Shown in pieces: positions 25,711-33,558 of a stretch of 64,000 nt of DNA; the stretch's first letter is position 1; every line of letters starts with the position of its first letter. The notes below the pieces were generated by a model, which was not told the DNA's origin, searched no databases, and saw only the letters and a list, made by a program, of their open reading frames with translations. The stretch lies in assembly GCF_017349075.1 (NCBI RefSeq), contig NZ_JAFMOF010000003.1, positions 1,148,684 to 1,212,683 on the forward strand, written 5' to 3'. Origin of the DNA: Streptomyces triculaminicus. GTDB lineage: Bacteria > Actinomycetota > Actinomycetes > Streptomycetales > Streptomycetaceae. A program made the translations under genes and the position numbers.

Positions 25711-26448
25711 ATGGGGCACCTCAAGCAGCGCAACCTCGTCACCGCCAGTGAGCGACTGCGCGATCAGGTGGCCCATGCCCTGCGGGCCGCGCTCATCTCC
25801 GGCGAACTGAGCCCCGGCGAGGTCTACTCGGCGCCGGGGCTCGCCGAGGACTTCGGCATCTCCGCGACCCCCGTGCGCGAGGCGATGCTCGACCTGGCCC
25901 GCGAGGGCCTGGTCGAGCCCGTCCGCAACAAGGGCTTCAGGGTGACCGAGGTCAACGAACGCGACCTCGACCAGTACACCGAGATCCGCACCCTGATCGA
26001 GGTCCCCATGACGGGCCGGATCACCCGCACCGCCACCCGCGAGGAGCTCGAGGCCCTCCGCCCGGTCGCCGAGGAGATCGTGCGCGCCGCCCGCGACCAC
26101 GACCTCATCGGCTACCTCGAGGCCGACCGGCAGTTCCACCTCACGCTGCTGGCCCTCTCAGGCAACGAGCGCCTCGTCGAGACCGTCAGCGACCTGCGCA
26201 AGCGCTCCCGCCTCTACGGCCTCACCACCCTGGACGAGCGCGGCGAGCTGATCCACTCGGCCGAGGAGCACCTCGAGCTGCTGGACCTCATGCTGGCCGG
26301 CGACGTCAAGGGCGCCGAGAAGTGCATGACCCGCCACCTGGGCCATGTGCGCTCCCTGTGGGCGAAGAACGAGCAGGCGGAGAAGGCCGGCAGGGGCGGG
26401 CGCCGTCCGGCCGCCGGCGCGCGCGCCGGGGCCGGCCGCGGCGCCTGA
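25711..26448 (+). CDS. GntR family regulator, FadR/FCD subfamily, of the collagen-hydroxyproline genes
   Basis: A 245-residue repressor-type protein. The N-terminal winged helix has ISATPVREAMLDLAREGLV (about residues 47-65). The all-helical FCD ligand domain has Asp/His residues typical of its metal or ligand site (DRQFHLTL, HSAEEHLELL, HLGHVRSLW). GntR members of this group control hydroxyproline genes in rhizobia (HypR). It lies at the end of the pathway operon behind its own palindrome, and the same core occurs at three other control points, so I infer it is the local regulator. The Arg/Gly/Ala-rich tail is disordered. The ligand is unknown; a pathway intermediate is likely. Confidence 0.87.
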   Translation: MGHLKQRNLVTASERLRDQVAHALRAALISGELSPGEVYSAPGLAEDFGISATPVREAMLDLAREGLVEPVRNKGFRVTEVNERDLDQYTEIRTLIEVPMTGRITRTATREELEALRPVAEEIVRAARDHDLIGYLEADRQFHLTLLALSGNERLVETVSDLRKRSRLYGLTTLDERGELIHSAEEHLELLDLMLAGDVKGAEKCMTRHLGHVRSLWAKNEQAEKAGRGGRRPAAGARAGAGRGA

Positions 26449-26471
26449 CGGGCCGCGGCCGCCGGCGCCGC

Positions 26472-26716
26472 TCAGGCGGTGTTGCCCTCGACCGGCTGGG
26501 GGCGCTGCTCCGCCACCGTCACCACCGCCGTCGGCGGCGGCTTCTCGTCCCCCTCGGGGATGTGGCGCATTGCGCGTCACCCACCAGGCGGCCGCGAGCC
26601 CCACGGCGACCAGGAACGACCACGGAAGCCAGGCCATGTCCTGGGCCCGGCCGAGGTCGGCCAGATAGCCGACGAGGAAGTTGCCGCCCCGGGCGGTGCT
26701 CTGCGATGGCCGCCCG
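26472..26716 (-). pseudogene. 3' remnant of a membrane protein gene
   Basis: The minus strand encodes a C-terminal piece: a hydrophobic helix (MAWLPWSFLVAVGLAAAWWV), then, after an apparent one-base shift near 26570, RMRHIPEGDEKPPPTA and a normal stop at 26472. The upstream two thirds or more of the gene are missing. It joins directly to a hisC-like 5' fragment. I cannot name the family; a transporter C-terminus is the best guess. Confidence 0.5.
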
Positions 26717-26995
26717 CGCGGCCCACACGTGCCGCTCGTCCAGGGGGTGGCCCGTGCTGCGGGTGAGGTAGCCGGCGAGCGCCGCGCGCAGCGCGTTCGC
26801 GTCGCGGTCCGGGTAGCGGTTGAGGTCGCCCACCGCCTCCCCGGCCCGCTCGGCGATCCGGTCGGCCAGCCACGCGGGCGGGGCGTAGGGGTTCTCGTTG
26901 ACGTTCAGACGCACCGGGACGTCCAGCTCGGGCGCCCCGTAGGGGGACCTGCCGCGCAGTTCGTCGCGGACGGGAAGGTCGTCCATGCGGGTCAT
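26717..26995 (-). pseudogene. 5' fragment of a histidinol-phosphate aminotransferase gene
   Basis: The first ~93 residues match the N-terminus of HisC-like aminotransferases: DLPVRDELRGRSPYGAP, NVNENPY, LNRYPDRD, AGYLTRSTGHP, ending at HVWAA. Then similarity stops abruptly and the frame runs into the membrane-protein remnant. The PLP lysine and all later parts are absent, so it cannot be active. Its ATG overlaps the stop of the upstream hydrolase (ATGA), so the fragment keeps its original operon link. This looks like a deletion fusing two genes. Confidence 0.75.
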
Positions 26996-27783
26996 GCCTG
27001 CCGCACCTCACGATCGAGGAAGTCGAGGACGAGGGATCCGGCGGTCTCGCGGAACTCCTCGAAGTAGGCGTGCCGGGCCCCGGGGATGATCTCCATCCGC
27101 GCGTGCGGGATGCGGCCGGCGAGCAGGGGCGCGTTGGCGGCGGGGTTGAGGAGGTCGTCGCCGCCGTGCAGCACCAGCGTGGGCGCCGTGATGCCGGGCA
27201 GCGCGTCCCACGCGTCGTGGCCGTCGCTCGCGGCCAGGTGCTGCCGCCGGGCGTGCGGGGACATGGAGGGATCCCCCAGCACCCGGTACGGGCCGGGGTG
27301 CGAGGCGAGCCAGCCGGGCGTGTACATGAGCTCCAGCAGCGCCTGCCGCGACGCCCGCGGGTCCGGGCCGGCCAGCGACCGGCGGACCTCCCGGTCGCGT
27401 TCGACGCCGTGCCGCCCTCCGGGCGAGGTGCAGCCGAGCACCAGCGACCGCACGCGCCCGGGGTGGTCGACGGCCAGGCGCTGGGCCACGCGCCCGCCCA
27501 TGGAGGTGCCGTAGACGTCCGCGCGGTCGATGCCGAGTTCGTCGAGCACGGCGACGACGTCCCGGGCGAACAGCGCGGTGCTGTACGGCGTGGACGGGGC
27601 GTCGCTCGCGCCGGTGCCGCGGTAGTCGATCGTCAGGGTGCTGCGGGCGACGTGGAAGTCGTCGCGGACGCCGTCCCACCAGTGGTGGTTGTTCGCCTGG
27701 CCGGCGAGGAGGACGAGCGGGGCTCCGTCACCGCGGAGCTGGTAGGCGATGGCGACCCCGTCGGGGGTCTTGGCGTGGGGCAC
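26992..27783 (-). CDS. alpha/beta hydrolase
   Basis: A 263-residue cytosolic hydrolase. The nucleophile elbow is YGTSMGGR (Ser), the acid is in HGGDDLLNP (Asp) and the base in GARHAYFEE (His). The oxyanion region LAGQANNHHWW is unusual in being rich in His/Trp. GTG 27783 is chosen because GGAAGGA lies 8 bases upstream; a longer frame begins at 27810 without a ribosome site. The substrate is unknown. It heads a short minus-strand operon whose second gene is now only a fragment. Confidence 0.8.
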   Translation of the reverse strand: MPHAKTPDGVAIAYQLRGDGAPLVLLAGQANNHHWWDGVRDDFHVARSTLTIDYRGTGASDAPSTPYSTALFARDVVAVLDELGIDRADVYGTSMGGRVAQRLAVDHPGRVRSLVLGCTSPGGRHGVERDREVRRSLAGPDPRASRQALLELMYTPGWLASHPGPYRVLGDPSMSPHARRQHLAASDGHDAWDALPGITAPTLVLHGGDDLLNPAANAPLLAGRIPHARMEIIPGARHAYFEEFRETAGSLVLDFLDREVRQA

Positions 27784-27893
27784 GGCGAACGTCCTTCCAG
27801 GGCCTGGCACGACGAGAGCCGGCGGCCGCCCAGGGTGTACGGCGGCCGCCGACCCTCACAGGAGAGATCGTCGAAGATCCTCTCCCAGGGGCC

Positions 27894-28361
27894 CTACTTC
27901 TTCTCGTGGGCGAAGTACCCGGTCGACGACTTCCGGCCACCCTTGACGTGGGAGCCCTCCTGGATCTCGTACAGCGAGTTGAACTCGGCCGCGGCGATCG
28001 GCAGCCGCCACTCGCCGCCCTCGCTGCGCGCGGTCTTCGCCGGCGCTCCCCGGAGCAGCTTCGCGCCCGGCTCGTTGTGCGCGGCGTGCGGGCCGTAGTA
28101 GATGGGGAAGGCGTCCGCGGCGCGGTAGGCGGGGATGAACACGCGCCGGTACATGTCCGACAGGTTCTTCTCCGACGAGTGGATCACCAGCGGGTGCAGG
28201 AAGACCACCGAACCGGCGGGCCCCTCGCAGTCGACGACCGTGGAGGCGTCCACGCCCACGCCCTCCAGCGACGTGGTCTTCCCGGCGAAGAAGCCGTCCA
28301 CCTCGTGGCTGGCGAGCCCCTGCCGGTGGGAGCCCGCCGCCACCCGCAGGCAGGCGTTCAA
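27894..28361 (-). pseudogene. 5'-truncated phytanoyl-CoA dioxygenase (PhyH) family gene
   Basis: Only the C-terminal ~150 residues of a PhyH-like Fe(II)/2-oxoglutarate oxygenase remain: CLRVAAGSHRQGLASHEVDG, SVVFLHPLVIHSSEKN (distal iron His) and RRVFIPAYR. The N-terminal part with the HxD iron pair is gone. Homology stops at about 28361, five bases from the terminator of the next gene, and no start with a ribosome site exists. It is a deletion remnant. The C-terminal part has no internal stops, so the loss is recent. Confidence 0.7.
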
Positions 28362-28364
28362 ACG

Positions 28365-28407
28365 GGGGCAGGGCCCGGAGCGCGTGTTGCGGTCCGGGCC
28401 CTGCCCC
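28365..28407 (-). terminator. strong hairpin after the DUF6243 gene
   Basis: A perfect 15-bp stem (28365-28379 with 28393-28407) with a 13-base loop lies 30 bases after the stop of the minus-strand gene. Confidence 0.75.
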
Positions 28408-28436
28408 GTGCGGTGCCGCCCTGGGGCGGAGGTGCG

Positions 28437-28652
28437 TCAGCTCTGTGCGGTGTCGTCGCTCGCCTGGCCGGCGGCCTCGGCTGCGCGTGCCTTCTCGCGC
28501 ATCTTGCGCACCAGCTCGGCCTTCTGGTCGGCGGCATTCTGGCGGTCGCGGTTGCGGTGCGGACCGTTGTTCTGCCGCTCGGCGCGGGACAGCTTCTTGC
28601 GCTGGCCGCCGCCCTGGCCCACGGGGTTGTTGATGTTCTTGCTGTCGGTCAC
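28437..28652 (-). CDS. small DUF6243-family protein
   Basis: A 71-residue highly charged protein (NPVGQGGGQRKKLSRAERQ, then a Lys/Arg/Glu/Ala helix). It matches my recollection of the Streptomyces DUF6243 family, of unknown function. GTG 28652 follows GGGAGAA. It is a single gene with its own terminator. Upstream, 28653-28907 holds no gene that I can see, only a possible minus-strand TTGTCA near 28780. Confidence 0.75.
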   Translation of the reverse strand: MTDSKNINNPVGQGGGQRKKLSRAERQNNGPHRNRDRQNAADQKAELVRKMREKARAAEAAGQASDDTAQS

Positions 28653-28907
28653 GGGTTCTCCCGGTGATGATGTGAAGTGATCTACGGATTCATCGGTGGG
28701 GGACGGGCGCGGCGACGTCGAAGGGCGTCAGCAGGGGCCCGTCACGCTCTCACTCGTAAATCGGTGTCTGGAAGAACATGACAATGACGTTACCCGGTTC
28801 CGTCGGCCCCGCGCGCCAGGGTTTTCCCGCCCCGGCGTCGGCCGGGCTTCCGGCGAGCGCCCCGGGTCGGCCCGGCTACGACCGGGGCCTGCGCGGTGGG
28901 TGATCCG

Positions 28908-28926
28908 GCGCACAGATGCTGTGCGC
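28908..28926 (-). terminator. hairpin after corA
   Basis: GCGCACAG and CTGTGCGC flank a 3-base loop, 25 bases beyond the corA stop. Confidence 0.55.
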
Positions 28927-28950
28927 ATTCTCACCGGATTCTTGTGCTGC

Positions 28951-30105
28951 CTACAGCCAGTCGCGCTTCTTGAAGATGAAGTACAGGCTCGTGCACACCA
29001 CTGCCATCAGCAGGATCGCGAAGGGATAGCCGAACGCCCAGTGCAGCTCGGGCATGGCGTCGAAGTTCATGCCGTAGATCGTTCCCACCAGCGTGGGCGC
29101 GAAGAGGATGGCCGCCCAGGAGGAGATCTTCTTGATCTCCTCGTTCTGCTCGAAGCCCGCCTCGGCCAGGGCGCGCATCTCGGCGTTCTGCTGCTGGGTG
29201 ACGAGGGTGGCGTTGACCTGGAGGATGTCGGTCAGGGCGGAGCGGAAGCCGTCCACGCGTTCGCTGGTGTGGGTGACGTGGTCGGCGACGTCGCGGAGGT
29301 AGCGCTGGAGTTCGTCGTCGGTGCCGTATTTGGCGAAGCCGGCCATCAGGCCGTGCAGCATGCCGACCAGGGGGCGGGTGGCGCGCTGGAACTCGACCAT
29401 CTCGCGGGCGAGTTCGTAGATGCGGCGGGAGACGGCCGGGTCGCCGCCGAAGACCTCGGTCTCGATCTCGTCGATGTCGTTCTGCACGCCCGCCACGACC
29501 GGGGCGTAGCCGTCGACGACGGCGTCGAGGATCGCGTAGAGCACGGCCTCCGGGCCCAGCGCCAGCAACTCGGGGGTGGCCTCCATGCGGCGGCGGACGG
29601 CCGAGAGGTCGGGGGCGGCGCCGTGCCGGACGGTGATCACGAAGTCGGGGCCGACGAAGACGTGGAGCTCGCCGAAGTCGACCTCCTCGGGGGCGTCGAG
29701 GTAGCGGGCGGCCCGCAGGACGACGAAGAGGGTGTCGCCGTAACGTTCCAGCTTGGGGCGCTGGTGGGCCTCGAGGGCGTCCTCGACGGCGAGCTGGTGG
29801 AGGTCGAACTCCTCGGCGAGGGAAACGAGTTCGTCCTCGGTGGGGCGGTACAGCCCGATCCAGGCCATGCTGTCGGGCTGTTCGCGCAGCTGGCGGTAGG
29901 TGTCGGCGAGCGAGCCCGGCGTGGCCACGCGGTGGCCGTCGCGGTAGACGGCGGCCTGGACGACGCTGCCCTGGTCGGGGGCCTGGCCGTCGGCGGTGCC
30001 GGGGCCGGGCTCGGGGGCCCGGCCGTCGGCGGGGCGGCCGTTCGGGCGCAGCCAGGAGTGCTTCCTGGGTGAGGACGACCGGTGGCGGGGCGGGCGCTCG
30101 GGCAT
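28951..30105 (-). CDS. corA: CorA family magnesium/cobalt transporter
   Basis: A 384-residue Mg2+ channel. It has a large cytoplasmic N-terminal domain with long helices, then two C-terminal membrane helices with the diagnostic YGMN motif between them (TIYGMNFDAMPELHWAFGYP). The C-terminus ends in the basic KKRDWL. The first ~60 residues are proline/arginine-rich and variable. ATG 30105 is preceded by GAGG. It has no functional link to neighbours that I can see. Confidence 0.92.
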   Translation of the reverse strand: MPERPPRHRSSSPRKHSWLRPNGRPADGRAPEPGPGTADGQAPDQGSVVQAAVYRDGHRVATPGSLADTYRQLREQPDSMAWIGLYRPTEDELVSLAEEFDLHQLAVEDALEAHQRPKLERYGDTLFVVLRAARYLDAPEEVDFGELHVFVGPDFVITVRHGAAPDLSAVRRRMEATPELLALGPEAVLYAILDAVVDGYAPVVAGVQNDIDEIETEVFGGDPAVSRRIYELAREMVEFQRATRPLVGMLHGLMAGFAKYGTDDELQRYLRDVADHVTHTSERVDGFRSALTDILQVNATLVTQQQNAEMRALAEAGFEQNEEIKKISSWAAILFAPTLVGTIYGMNFDAMPELHWAFGYPFAILLMAVVCTSLYFIFKKRDWL

Positions 30106-30189
30106 GGTTCTGTGTCCCTCTCGCTCGTCACTGGCTCGCAGAACAGGATATACGGCCCCAAAAGAAACCCCCGGGCCGGGGCGGGCGCG

Positions 30190-30804
30190 TCAGGCGCCCC
30201 TCAGGGACCTCAGGTGCAGGCGGAGGACCCGCCACATGTCGTCGGGGGTGATCCGGTCGGGCTGGAGCACGGCGGTGAGGGCCAGGCCGTCGAGCAGCGC
30301 GACCAGCCGCAGGGTTTCGGCGGGCACGTCGAGGTCCTCGGGGAAGCCGCCCTGGCGCTGCCCCCCGCGCAGGACCTGCTCGACCATCTCGCGCATGCCG
30401 GTGTGCAGTTCGTCCGCGCGGGGCCGCAGCTCGGGGCGTACGCGGGCCGCCGTGGTGAAGGCCAGCCACAGCACCGCCTCGTCGTGGCGGGCGGCGTCCA
30501 GGGGCAGGAGTTCGGCGAGCAGCTCCTCGACGAGGGAGGCGCGGTCCGGGCCGCCCGGGGCGGCGAGCAGGGGCTCGACGCGGCTGCGGACCCGGACCTC
30601 GACGCGGCGGGTGAGTTCCCGCATGGCGAAGAGCATCAGCTCGGAGTGGCTCGCGAAGTAGTGCCGGACCGAGCCGACGGCCAGCCCGGCCTCGTCGGCG
30701 ACGTTGCGCAGGGACGCGTTCTCCAGGCCGTCGCGCCGGGCCACCCGGAACACGGCGTCGGCCACCGCTCTGCGGCGGGCCTCGGGATCGACGATCTTTG
30801 GCAT
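30190..30804 (-). CDS. TetR family regulator
   Basis: A 204-residue repressor. The N-terminal helix-turn-helix is VADEAGLAVGSVRHYFASHSEL. The C-terminal half resembles BetI-like ligand domains. It is divergent from a membrane protein gene with only 66 bp between, and the intergenic palindrome overlaps that gene's promoter, so I infer it represses the membrane protein and probably itself. Confidence 0.87.
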   Translation of the reverse strand: MPKIVDPEARRRAVADAVFRVARRDGLENASLRNVADEAGLAVGSVRHYFASHSELMLFAMRELTRRVEVRVRSRVEPLLAAPGGPDRASLVEELLAELLPLDAARHDEAVLWLAFTTAARVRPELRPRADELHTGMREMVEQVLRGGQRQGGFPEDLDVPAETLRLVALLDGLALTAVLQPDRITPDDMWRVLRLHLRSLRGA

Positions 30805-30805
30805 G

Positions 30806-30834
30806 TTGCCGTTATAGCACGGGCGGGCTAAATT
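30806..30834 (+). promoter_or_regulatory. promoter and TetR operator for the adjacent membrane protein gene
   Basis: TTGCCG (30806-30811) and TAAATT (30829-30834) have a 17-bp spacer. An imperfect palindrome TAGC...GCTA (30815-30830) fills the spacer. AAGGAG at 30859-30864 precedes the GTG at 30871. Confidence 0.65.
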
Positions 30835-30870
30835 CGTTTTGGCACAACCGAGCTATTTAAGGAGCGAGAA

Positions 30871-31347
30871 GTGAACCCCTGGCTGCTGGCCGGCGTCGTC
30901 GCCGTGGTCGCCGTCGTTGTCGTCGTCAAGAGGCTGGCCGGTGAACCGCTCAACGTGCGCGACCTGTTCGCGCCGCCCCTCGTGCTCGTCGGGATCGGCG
31001 CCTGGGCGCTGAAGGACGCCCGGGGGCTCGGGGGCGCGGACTACGTCTGGGTGGCCGCCGGCCTGCTGCTGGGCGTGAGCCTCGGCGTGGTGCGCGGGAT
31101 GACCATCCACGTCTTCGAGAAGGAGGGCGTGCTGTGGCAGCGCTACACGGCCCGGACGTTCGCCGTGCTCGTGGGGTCGGCGCTGATCTCGATCGGCTTC
31201 GCGATGCTCGCGAGCCGCATGGGCATGCATCCGCAGGCCCGCCCGACCCAGCTCTCCATCGGCGTCGGCTTCCTCGGCGAGGCCCTGGCGGTCGGCGCGC
31301 GGGGCCTGACGAGCGGCATCCCCTTCGCCCCGGAGCGCAAGCGCTAG
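30871..31347 (+). CDS. DUF1453-like small integral membrane protein
   Basis: A 158-residue protein with about four membrane helices (residues 3-20, 35-50, 60-75, 95-115) and a short basic tail ending PERKR. The VRGMTIHVFEKEGVLWQRYT segment between helices 3 and 4 is typical of the CcdC/DUF1453 group. The function is unknown. It is divergent from the TetR gene and likely its target. Confidence 0.7.
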   Translation: MNPWLLAGVVAVVAVVVVVKRLAGEPLNVRDLFAPPLVLVGIGAWALKDARGLGGADYVWVAAGLLLGVSLGVVRGMTIHVFEKEGVLWQRYTARTFAVLVGSALISIGFAMLASRMGMHPQARPTQLSIGVGFLGEALAVGARGLTSGIPFAPERKR

Positions 31348-31359
31348 CCCGCAGCCGGA

Positions 31360-31375
31360 CCGGCGGAACCGCCGG
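31360..31375. terminator. short hairpin between convergent genes
   Basis: CCGGCGG and CCGCCGG flank AA, directly after the membrane protein gene and before the 3' end of lysA. Confidence 0.45.
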
Positions 31376-31412
31376 CCGCGCGTCCGCTCCCACCAGAGCC
31401 CCTCGGCTCCCT

Positions 31413-32776
31413 TCAGACCGTGACCTCCCTGCTCCACAGGTCCGCCAATGTCTCCCGGCGCACCAGCAGGCGCGCCCGGCCGGCGGCCACGGCGGCCACC
31501 GGCGGGCGCCCGACGAGGTTGTACGCCGAGGCCATCGACAGGTGGTACGCGCCGGAGGCGGGCACCGCGAGAACGTCCCCCGGACGGATGTCGCCCGGCA
31601 GCTCCACGTCCTCCGCCAGCACGTCCCCCGCCTCGCAGTGGCGCCCCACCACCGTCACCGGCCGGGCCGGCAGCACCGAGGCGCGCCCCGCGAGGCGGAC
31701 GGTGTAGCGCACCCCGTACAGCGCGGGGCGGGGGTTGTCGCTCATGCCGCCGTCCACGGCGACGAACGTCCGGCCGCCCGTGGACTTCACCGCCAGCACG
31801 CGGTACAGCGCCACTCCGGCCGGTCCCGCGATCCAGCGGCCCGGCTCCACGGTCAGCCGTGGCACCGGCAGGTCCGCGTGGGCGCACCGCAGCGCCAGTT
31901 CGGCGCTCACGCGGCGGGCGTACTCGCCCGGGTCGAGCGCGTCCTCGTCGTCGCGGTAGGCGATGGCGAAGCCGCCGCCCAGGTCCAGCTCGGGGAAGGT
32001 GAGCCCGTGGAGGTCGCGCAGGGTGGAGAGGAAGGGCACCAGGCGGCGCACGGCGGCCGTGTAGGGGTCGACGGAGGCGATCTGGGAGCCGAGGTGGCAG
32101 TGCAGGCCCATGAGTTCGAGGCGGGGCTGGCCCAGGACGCGGGCCACCGCGTCCGCCGCCTCGCCGCGGTCGAGGGACAGCCCGAACTTCTGGCCGTCGA
32201 CCCCCGTCCGTACCGCCCGGTGCGCCCCGGCCTCGACGCCGGGCACCACCCGCACCAGCACCCTCTGCCGGGTGCCGGGCGGCACCAGCGCCGCGAGCCG
32301 GGCGATCTCGCCGGTGCTGTCGATGACCACGCGGCCCACGCCCAGCCGCAGCGCGGTGCGCAGGTCGTCGGGGCTCTTGGCGTTGCCGTGCAGGATGACC
32401 CGTTCGACGGGGAACCCGGCGTGGGCGGCGAGTTCGAGCTCGCCGGCCGAGCAGACGTCGAGCCAGAGCCCCTCCTCCCGGACCCAGCGGATCATCGCCC
32501 GGGTGAGGAACGCCTTGCCGGCGTAGGCGACGCGGCCGTCCGGCAGGGCGGCGCGCCAGGCCCGGGCCCGCGCCCGGACCTCGTCCTCGTCGACGACGTA
32601 GCAGGGGGTGCCGAAGCGGTCGGCGAGCTCGGCGAGGGCGACCCCGCCCACCGCCAGGCCGCCCGAGGGCAGGACGCGGACGGAGGCGGGCCACACCGGG
32701 CCCGGGACGCTCTCCCCGGGCAGCGGCGGGAGGGCGGCGGGGAGGGGGCGGCCGCGGGGACGGCGGGAAGGGACAC
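31413..32776 (-). CDS. lysA: diaminopimelate decarboxylase (one frameshift near the N-terminus)
   Basis: PLP enzyme that makes lysine from meso-diaminopimelate, about 454 residues. It has the PLP lysine in YAGKAF, HGNAKSPDDL, HCHLGSQI, LGGGFAIAYRDDED, EPGRWIAGP and the Cys of CEAGDVL. The conserved part is open from 32696, but the only good start is GTG 32776, with AAGGAG six bases upstream (MSLPAVPAAAPSP). One extra base in the G4 tract 32739-32742 (+ strand) joins them as AALPPLPGESVPGPVWPAS. This is a homopolymer error of the same kind as in oppD. Streptomyces usually have another lysA elsewhere, so this may be a paralogue. Confidence 0.88.
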
Positions 32777-32813
32777 GGTGATCTCCTTCGGGGGATCGGC
32801 GGGGCGCGAGGAG

Positions 32814-33212
32814 TCAGCCGGGGAAGGCGGGCAGCACCGGCGGGGCGTCCTCGTCGGAGGGCCGCGCGGCCGGGGCGGTCAGCTGCGGGTCGACGCGCAC
32901 CCGGCTGACGCCCAGCGGCGCGGCCAGGGCCCGTACGGCGGGCAGGGCGAGGCGGACGGAGGGCACGTCCCGGCCCAGGCAGTCGGTCAGCAGCCGCCGC
33001 GAGGTGAAGGCGACGGCCGTGCGGCCGCCGAGCGGGGTGCGGAAGACGCGCAGCACGAAGCCGCAGGGGCAGGGCCGGACGGGGACGTACAGCGTGTCCG
33101 CCCGGCCTGGATGGGAGGGTTCGCCGTCGTCGGCGGGGAGGAACTCGTGGCCGGGGGCGCCGGTCACGGCGGCGACGGCGGCGGCTTGCGCGGGGGTACG
33201 GCTCACATGCAT
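32814..33212 (-). CDS. SAV_915-like hypothetical protein
   Basis: A 132-residue protein with YVPVRPCPCGFVLRVFRTPLGGRTAVAFTS and VRALAAPLGVSRVRVDPQLTAPA, the pattern I associate with the Streptomyces SAV_915 family (unknown function, related to SseB-like domains). ATG 33212 is preceded by GAGGA; the GTG two codons later is also possible. It sits 37 bp upstream of lysA on the same strand. Confidence 0.6.
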   Translation of the reverse strand: MHVSRTPAQAAAVAAVTGAPGHEFLPADDGEPSHPGRADTLYVPVRPCPCGFVLRVFRTPLGGRTAVAFTSRRLLTDCLGRDVPSVRLALPAVRALAAPLGVSRVRVDPQLTAPAARPSDEDAPPVLPAFPG

Positions 33213-33558
33213 GACGGTCCTCGGGAGGAGTCGGGTGATGCGTCGGTCACGCTATGCCCGGTCCGCGTCCGCTCGAGTGTCTCTTTGACAGCACATTGAC
33301 CCCGTCCGCCGGACCCTTGACGGCCCGTTGACGGCCACGCCCCGCGGGCCTCCCGGCAGCGGAGGGGGAAAGCGCTGGTCAAGGCGGTGGTCCCGGACGT
33401 CGCCCGGTCCCCGCCGCCGTCCGCGCGCGGTGCGCGCCGGGGCACGTACGCACATACGGACGAGGGTCCTCCTTCTTTGGGGCTGGCCCGGGACGGGATC
33501 ACCGTCGCACGATGCTTACCGCAGCGGGTCGGCGGCGGCCCGGCAGTCTGGAGGAGAC
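33213..33558. other. intergenic region with phased TTGAC repeats
   Basis: No gene is seen in these 346 bp. TTGACA/TTGACC/TTGACG/TTGACG hexamers start at 33285, 33296, 33317 and 33328, forming two similar 17-bp direct repeats 32 bp apart. They could be regulator sites or -35 elements for either flanking gene. Confidence 0.5.

Noticed and set aside
26322..26771. Plus-strand open frames over the gene remnants
   Set aside because: Arg/Pro/Gly-rich translations without ribosome sites; the minus strand has recognisable protein fragments.
33285..33333. PhoP-type PHO box
   Set aside because: PHO boxes are 11-bp repeats based on GTTCACC. The hexamer here is TTGAC, so only the spacing is similar.
33203..33502. 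Minus-strand open frame across the intergenic region upstream of the SAV_915-like gene
   Set aside because: No ribosome site, no conserved pattern, and it would cover the phased TTGAC repeats.
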